64,000 nt of DNA from Aphidius gifuensis (Eukaryota; Arthropoda; Insecta; Hymenoptera; Braconidae): positions 20,678,154-20,742,153 of the forward strand of contig NC_057788.1 in NCBI RefSeq assembly GCF_014905175.1. Direction: 5' to 3'. The notes under the pieces are model-generated. The model was not told the origin of the DNA and made no database searches. It saw only the letters and a list, made by a program, of their open reading frames with translations. Shown piece by piece: positions 58,318 through 64,000 of this stretch (the stretch's first letter is position 1; each line of letters starts with the position of its first letter). The translations under genes and the position numbers were made by a program.

Positions 58318-58733
58318 AAAAAGATCTGGTAACGTTTGTTGGGGCGTGTGGCCCGCGTTACCGTTGAAAATTAAAAATTTTCAATACTCCGGCTAGGGCC
58401 GTGTCAAATTTTATCTCTTAAATGGTTTTTAAAAGTAACAATACAATTTAATAGTACATTTTTTTTTATTTTTCTGAAAATCAATTTTTTTTGGTTTTTT
58501 TTTCGTTCAAGTTAAGGCAAGCTATAACTCTGTTAGAATCAACGGAATGACTTTATATTAGGCTCAAAAAACGTGGTTTTTAAAACTCTATCGCCTTTCA
58601 AGGAGTTTATCCTGATTCCAATAGTCAATTTTTTTCTATTTTTGAAACAAAAGAGACAAAAATATTTCAAAAATTCTATTTTTTACTATTTTATGAAAAC
58701 TATAATTTTTTTTGAAAAAAGTTTCGACTAGAA
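58318..58733. other. Unidentified insertion or replacement in U25 exon 1
   Basis: Sequence foreign to the array (GATCTGGTAACGTTTGTTGGGGCG; GGCTAGGGCCGTGTC; CTGTTAGAATCAACGGAATGAC) sits between the U25 promoter and the middle of exon 1. The start codon and first 50 or so codons are gone. No inverted ends or target duplication were recognised, and no ORF of note. Confidence 0.55.
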
Positions 58734-58977
58734 GTCATTAAATTATGGTCAAGACATGTATGATGCCATGATGATAATTATAAACAAAATTATAAAATCC
58801 AATGAACACAAATCAAAAGTTGAATCAATAAAAATTGTAACAGCAGAAGCCACTTGTGGTTCAGGTTACGATGACAATTGTGATCAATTGGATCAACAAC
58901 AAAAACAACAGCAAGCTTGCTGACAAAGTGAACATTGACATCGACAACAGTCAAGACAAGATTATATTTAAAAAAAA

Positions 58978-60017
58978 TATAGTCAAGTCCCCCAAGGTGC
59001 ACCCTAAGTGTTCCGTAGGATTTTTTATTTTTTTTTTACTTGTTGTTTGATTTGTTTTTTCATTTTATTGTAAAATAAATGACTATTTTTTTTGTTTTGT
59101 TTTATTTTCTAATGTTGTTTATTTCTGTTGTTTAATAAAAAAAAAAATAAACGACCGAAAAATTTCAAAAAAATAACGGAAAGTCTACAGATGAAGCGTC
59201 ATCGATTGAAACAGTGCCGGAATCGATCTGTCAATATTTGAAATTCGGCCCTATCGAAAAATGGGAATATTAAATCTAATAAGGCCCAAAAATTGAAAAT
59301 AAATATGATAATTGCTTTTGGGAAAAAAAAAAAACATAAATTTCATTTAACATCAACTAATTCGGTTTGGCGGTTCAAAAAATATCTTGCAAAAACAAAT
59401 TCTGACACTACACTTTGTTTAATAAAAAAAAAAATAAACGACCAAACAATTTCAAAAAAATATCGTAGAGTCTACAGATGAAGCGTCGTCGATTGAATCA
59501 TTGCCGGAATCGATCTGTCAATATTTGAAATTCGGCCCTATCGAAAAATGGGAATATTAAATCTGATAAGGCCTATAAATTGAAAATAAATATGATGATT
59601 GCTTTTGGGAAAAAAAAAAAACATAAATTTCATTTAACATCAACTAATTCGGTTCAGCGGTTCAAAAAATATCTTGCAAAAACAAATTCTGACACTACAT
59701 TTTGTTTAATAAAAAAAAAAAATAAACGACCAAAAAACTCCAAAAAAATATCGTAGAGTCTACAGATGAAGCGTCGTCGATTGAATCATTGCCGGATCCG
59801 ATCCGTCAATATTTGAAATTGGGCCCTGTAGAAAAATGGCACTATCACAACTGATAAGGGCCAAAAATTGAAAATAAATATGATGATTGCTTTTGGGAAA
59901 AAAAATGGAACCTAATGGGCTTCGTAGAAGCCAATTCGATTCATAACTTTTATTTTTATCGCGAAATAACAAAAAGTCACACGAAAAGTGAAAACATAAG
60001 TGTCCTACGGAACACTA
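58978..60017. mobile_element. Non-autonomous element, about 1.0 kb, in U25 exon 1
   Basis: It splits the KKRK-coding A-run of exon 1. Near the left end lies AGTGTTCCGTAGGA (59007-59020), and the right end is AGTGTCCTACGGAACACTA (59999-60017): an inverted repeat of about 14 bp, offset by 29 bp on the left. The interior is a 288-bp tandem repeat. No transposase. The A-run hides any target-site duplication, so the superfamily is unassigned. Confidence 0.65.
59130..59900 (+). repeat. 288-bp tandem repeat, about 2.6 copies
   Basis: ACAGATGAAGCGTC recurs at 59187, 59474 and 59762 (periods 287 and 288). Each unit contains GATCTGTCAATATTTGAAATT (third: GATCCGTC), a GGCCCTATCGAAAAATGG segment, TTGCTTTTGGGAAAA and a TTTCATTTAACATCAACTAA segment. 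The last unit is cut and diverged. Confidence 0.85.
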
Positions 60018-60517
60018 AAAAAAGGAAAATATCAGTTGATGAAATTCATTCAAAGAAGATGTGCAAAGGAGGTATGTTTTAAATGATGTTGAATTCATTA
60101 AATTGTCATTTGATTCAATTTATTTTATTTTTTAGATAACAAAAAAAATAACTGTGATGATTCAAGTAATGCTAAAAATATACAACTTGTTCCTTTAAAT
60201 GAAAACTTTAATTAAAAAATCACATATAATTGTTTTTATTAAAAAGGACAAAAAATTATTTACAAAAGATAATATAACCACTAAAGATGAAATCGTGTCA
60301 GATGATTTAATTGATGTTAGTAAAATTAATAACTGGAACGATCACTCGTATGCACAAATATAAAGTCAAATAAAATTTCCAATTTTTCTAAAGATAATAA
60401 TCAAAGTCTCTCGAATGAAGGCATTGAACATCAAAGAAACACAAGAATTCGTACTGGATCACTTGCTCCTAAAAAATATAGTTTTCATACTGAAGAAGAT
60501 GATGATCTAAGCTCTAC

Positions 60518-61190
60518 CGTGAGTAATCTTGCTTAATCTTCAATAATCTCGTGTAATCTTTTTGAAATCTTTGAATTTATTAAGTGTAATCATAAAAGAT
60601 TACTGGGATTCTTAATTTGTACCATTTTGCACCGCAATTGTTTTGATTTGTACCTTAAAATTAAAGAGTGGAGAAAGGGTTAAACCCGATTTTTTTTCTA
60701 GATGACTCAGGGGGAAAAAAAATTGCTACAGACGCAGAATAATTTGTACTAAAGCCCTGAATTTGTACCTTAAAAATAACAACAAAAAAAAAATTATTTA
60801 CTCCAAAACGTTAATTAACAAGAACAGAAATTACTCCGGCATGAGATTAATGTCGGAAGAATTAATCTGCCACGATTTTTTTGCTGGAATAATTTCTCCA
60901 CCATCAATCTCTTGCCGGAATGATTTCTCCGCCATCAACCTCATGCTGGAGTAATTTCTTCGGAAATAGGCCAAAAACGGAGAAATGCCGGAGTAATGCT
61001 GGAGTAATATTTCCACCAGGGAGAGCAGAATTTGTACCTTAATAATTAAAGCAGATATTCAATTGTTAATTAACATTTTTGAGTAAATAATTTTTTTTTG
61101 TTATTTTTAAGATACTAATTCCTTGCTTAGTGGCACAAATTAGTACAAATTATTACAAAGTGGTACAAATCAAGACGCTTCTGATGAGTA
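60518..61190. other. First non-array sequence, rich in small palindromes
   Basis: Begins with TAATCTT repeats (60520-60560) answered by AAAAGATTACTGGG (60594). AATTTGTACC recurs (60616, 60765, 61029), with the complement GGTACAAAT at 61153. The centre (60830-61015) holds inverted copies of ATTACTCCGGCATGAG and TCATGCTGGAGTAATTTC. It may be a composite non-autonomous element; ends not determined. The ORFs on both strands here (60763-60954, 60831-61016) are products of the palindrome. Confidence 0.5.
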
Positions 61191-61934
61191 TTCTAGATAA
61201 TTTTTCTAGGACTTATGCAGGCCAGGTTCACGCACCTGACTTGTACGAATATAATTCTTTATATTCTCTCTCACGAATTTTCATAAATTATTATTAGTTA
61301 AGGTTGTTTGTAAAAGACATCGTCGAACCAATATTTGTAGTTTGAGGGGCCCGTATATCGTAACGCTATATTTCATGCCCGGGTACCCAAAATTTTGTTG
61401 CGCTTCTGTCTCAAAAACCGGCTTTTAAGTGTGTCCGTGCATATACAGACAGACACTAACACTACTGCTAGCAAGCAAGTACAGTACACAGCTACATTAT
61501 ATGCTTGTGTGTGTCACGTCTGTGCGCATCACTTGCCGCGAGAAAGCAAATATTTTTTTTTTTAAAACTTGAATAACTTTTAAAATCCGTGGCAAATATA
61601 ACTTATTTTTTCAAATTATATTCGTTTTTTTCTTATCTACAATTTGATAGAAAAAAAAAAGTTTTCGAGTAGACAACGAATCTACTATATGCTGTTTAAG
61701 AAAAAAAAAATTGTTTCGCACTATTCTCGTGTATAAAAGTTGTCAACTTTGACATTCATTATCTATAAAAAGCCGAGGCAAAAAAAATTGAAATAAATTG
61801 TCAAGATAGATAATTATTTCATTTAAAAAATAAGCCTAATTTAAAAAAATCGAGTAGAAACTCAAATATTTACAAACAAAATGAGAATACAAATAAAAAT
61901 ATAGTTCTATATTTTATGATGTTTAGCTTATAAG
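61191..61934. other. Non-array flank, no gene recognised
   Basis: Contains a locally GC-richer stretch (61340-61545) with GGGCCCGTATATCG, GCCCGGGTACCC and a run of ACAGACAGACAC / GCTAGCAAGCAAG microsatellite-like motifs. No ORF or splice-bounded coding stretch was convincing. Confidence 0.4.
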
Positions 61935-62074
61935 CTTTTAATAATATAAAAATAGCAAAATTTTAAAGTATAAAGTTGAATAATTTGGTGGATAAAAAAA
62001 AAAAAAAAAAATTAGGTGCTTTTTCACGATAACGCTTGCGATACATGTTAATAATATTATAATAAAAAGAGCCT

Positions 62075-62105
<31 letters not shown>

Positions 62106-62185
62106 TCCAGCAAATTATTCAACTTTATACTTTGAAAAATTTTGCTATTTTTTTTTATATTTCACTTCTTTTGATTATTAAAGCT
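61935..62185. repeat. Hairpin with about 90-bp arms and poly-A/poly-T
   Basis: AATAGCAAAATTTTAAAGTATAAAGTTGAATAATTTGGTGGAT plus poly-A (61950-62010) is answered by poly-T plus ATCCAGCAAATTATTCAAC, TTTATACTTTGAAAAATTTTGCTATT (62080-62150). Loop about 60 bp (AGGTGCTTTTTCACGATAACGC...AGAGCCTAA). It resembles the hairpin at 14665 in design but not in sequence. Arms are imperfect (GGTGGAT against ATCCAGC). Confidence 0.7.
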
Positions 62186-63483
62186 ATGATAAAAAAATAA
62201 ACAGCTCATCTAAAATTGAGGCTTCCAGGGACATCAATTGTAAATTTATGTTTTGTTTGTATTTCATATACTTACAACGCCATAAAGTGCGACACATTTA
62301 GCGACACTATGAATATTTCAGTAGCAGCAAGTAGTCCAACGTTCGATTGGTTCTATCTATAAAAAAATAAATAAAATCATTAACAGCTGATTGACGAACG
62401 CAAAATTTTAGATTTGTTTGATTTGACATTTAAATAATTGAAATGTTTCAATTCTCAAAATTATAAAAAATAGCGTTATTAATATATTGAAGATATGAGT
62501 GTAATATAATTTTTTTATCTCACCTCTTTATTTGTCAATGGTAATATCATCGTGTTGATATCAAACTTTTTCCACGAGCAGATATCACCTAAAATTTTAA
62601 ATTTTTTGGTAATTGTAAAATTCAAAGACTGATAATTATACAACTGGAATTGAGTTTAATACTTTTATTTGAAATGACAAATTACGTATCTATATAGCAA
62701 ATTTTATATATTGTTTATATACACTCAGCTGACTGTCAGATTAACATGTGACTGAGAGAGACATACGAACCAATGCACTATGCGCATTAAAAAAAAAAAA
62801 TTAGTTTTCTCGGTTTTCTTTCAGGAAAACCAAAATGTCTAACCATTGTCAAAACTGCAATAGTCAAAAAAGCAGTCGTATGTTTTTATATGTCCTTTAC
62901 ATAAGCAACCAAAAATGAAAACCCATATTCAAACTTCAAAACAAAATTTATATTCTATCATAAATATTATTGTTATTCATTATATCATTGAAAATAATTA
63001 TTTAGAAGATATATACCAAAAATTTATAAAAAGTGAATATGATAATAATAATTTATACTATGAGAATATTAATTAATAAACTCACGAAATGCTGCCAGTC
63101 GAACTATCTACATAATAAACACTTTACTTATACTGTAATTTTTTACCTATTATAATTATTATTAAAAAAATATAAACAATTCCTAAAAAAATAGGGACCA
63201 ATTGTGTGTTGATGATTTGTTTTTATTTGAGAAAATTAATGAGTATATAAAAAATTACTTTTGATGTTCTCTACAATCGATGGATTTTTATACAAAAGAA
63301 TGAATATAGAAAAAAAGGCATATACTATGCAATCGACTTTAGAGCAAAGAAGCAATACCATCCCAATGCAAATTGCAACATAACATAGGACTTGATACTA
63401 TTGTTAATTACACTTATCAACCAAGATGAAGATAACTCAATTTTATAAGTCACAATATTTTTTTTTATTCAATCTAACCTGAG
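62186..63483. other. Non-array flank, no gene recognised
   Basis: AT-rich. A 27-codon ORF at 62833 (MSNHCQNCNSQKSSRMF) after TTTCTTTCAG is too short to support. Nothing else stands out. Confidence 0.4.
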
Positions 63484-63725
63484 ACGTCCCTATACAAAAA
63501 TATCTCAACTATATTCCCGATATTCTAGATGCCGAAATACAACCAAGTGGAATAATTGGTAAATTTCGTTTTTTTGTATTGCCATCAACATTTTTCATAC
63601 AGCTAACAATTTTTGATGAAATTATAATACCAAGTATAAAATATAATAAACATGTTTTGCGTAATGGATTAAATTCGCTAAATCTGATGTCGAGTAAACT
63701 TTCGGATTATCTTCTAAAAATTCAA
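63484..63725 (+). CDS. Candidate internal exon of an unidentified gene
   Basis: An 80-codon open frame lies between a T-rich acceptor (TTTTTTTTATTCAATCTAACCTGAG, AG at 63482-63483) and a good donor (CAA|GTATGT at 63726). It is stop-free in this frame only because the stops at 63480 and after the donor fall outside. Its composition is more protein-like than the surrounding DNA (QKYLNYIPDILDAEIQPSG, then KFRFFVLPSTFFIQLTIFDE and LSDYLLKIQ). I do not recognise a domain. Both splice sites are predictions; it could equally be chance in AT-rich DNA. Confidence 0.25.
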
Positions 63726-64000
63726 GTATGTTTTTTCACTGTCTTTTGGTTTTTTTTTTTTTTTTTAATGAATAAAGTTGGTTTATTTTTTATCAGCAAA
63801 AAGTTATCAGAAAAAAAAATTATTTATAATTACAATAATAATTATGTTACTTTGGTCATTATAAAAACAATATATATTGGTGTGTTGTAAGAGATGATCG
63901 CTGAATGAGCATGATCCTAGTAATTCCACACTCAATTGTTCTTCTTTGGAATATCAATAAATGCACAAGCTACTACTGCCGATAAAGAGAAATATTGGGT
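63726..64000. other. Non-array flank to window end
   Basis: T-run at 63750-63767, otherwise nothing recognised. If the candidate exon is real this would be its downstream intron. Confidence 0.35.

Larger units (their letters stand above)
58734..60517 (+). pseudogene. U25: last unit, broken by two insertions and cut at the array edge
   Basis: 58734-58977 is the second half of exon 1 (SLNYGQDMYDAMMIIINKIIKSNEHKSKVES), with a 4-base insertion after the Gln run (CAGCAAGCTTGCTGAC) that shifts the frame. An element occupies 58978-60017. Exon 1 resumes at 60018 (KRKISVDEIHSKKMCKG) to the donor at 60071/60072. Intron to 60135. Exon 2 from 60136 (DNKKNNCDDSSNAKNIQ) has an extra T near 60208. It reads the U18/U19-type linker (ITYNCFY... 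from KSHIIVFIKKDKKLFTKDNITT) and stops matching at about 60517, just after SFHTEEDDDLSST. Everything downstream is missing. Confidence 0.8.

Noticed and set aside
60763..61016. ORFs on both strands at 60763-60954 and 60831-61016
   Set aside because: They lie on the arms of a palindrome (ATTACTCC / GGAGTAAT) and mirror one another.
61400..61560. Possible tRNA or structured RNA in the GC-richer segment
   Set aside because: No cloverleaf, no A and B box pair, and the local composition comes from short tandem motifs.

Overview
The window is AT-rich eukaryotic DNA. It carries short introns (62-68 bp) with GT...TTTTCAG borders, TATA-like promoters, many microsatellites and non-autonomous DNA transposons (two hAT-type insertions with exact 8-bp target-site duplications). 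This fits an insect nuclear genome. A hymenopteran such as a parasitoid wasp is my guess from base composition and texture, not something the sequence proves. No rRNA, tRNA, CRISPR or bacterial-type operon was seen.

About 60.5 kb (1-60517) is one head-to-tail array of a single two-exon gene family, every recognisable copy on the + strand. I count about 25 units (U1-U25). A complete unit has: (i) a 5' flank with a conserved TATA-like box about 80-130 bp before the ATG; (ii) exon 1 (about 135-152 codons) coding for a helical N-terminal domain, a poly-Gln run and a KKRK-type basic motif; (iii) a phase-1 intron; (iv) exon 2 (about 360-430 codons) coding for an acidic linker with an invariant-looking IKDE motif, a poly-Asp or (Asp-Val)n tract, a first helix-turn-helix (HTH)-like repeat, a CENP-B/Tc5-type HTH, and a second copy of the first HTH-like repeat. 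No DDE catalytic domain is visible. The products look like transposase-derived (pogo/Tigger/CENP-B lineage) DNA-binding proteins that have become a lineage-specific multigene family. Their function is unknown.

Units by state. Intact: U2 (2728-4382), U13 (29778-31584), U15 (34135-35827), U17 (40494-42084), U22 (50751-52438), U24 (55800-57421). Open but lacking all or part of the last HTH repeat: U8, U18, U19. Chimeric, nonsense, frameshifted, truncated or fragmentary: U1 (window edge), U3-U7, U9/U10, U11, U12, U14, U16, U20, U21, U23, U25. Breakpoints are mostly unequal-crossover type (exon 1 joined to mid exon 2, exon 2 tail joined to the next exon 1, two exon 1 copies before one exon 2). Larger blocks (a long 'type B' spacer plus one or two genes) were duplicated as a whole.

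Mobile and palindromic elements punctuate the array: a 1550-bp hAT element inside the U2 promoter, a 699-bp hAT MITE, a near-perfect hairpin at 14665-14918, a palindrome at 15908-16326 abutting U7, a nested 2.3-kb fold-back insertion at 37855-40153, and two insertions in U25, one with a 288-bp tandem repeat. The array stops abruptly near 60517. The last 3.5 kb is non-array sequence with palindromic repeats and one weak candidate exon of an unrelated gene.
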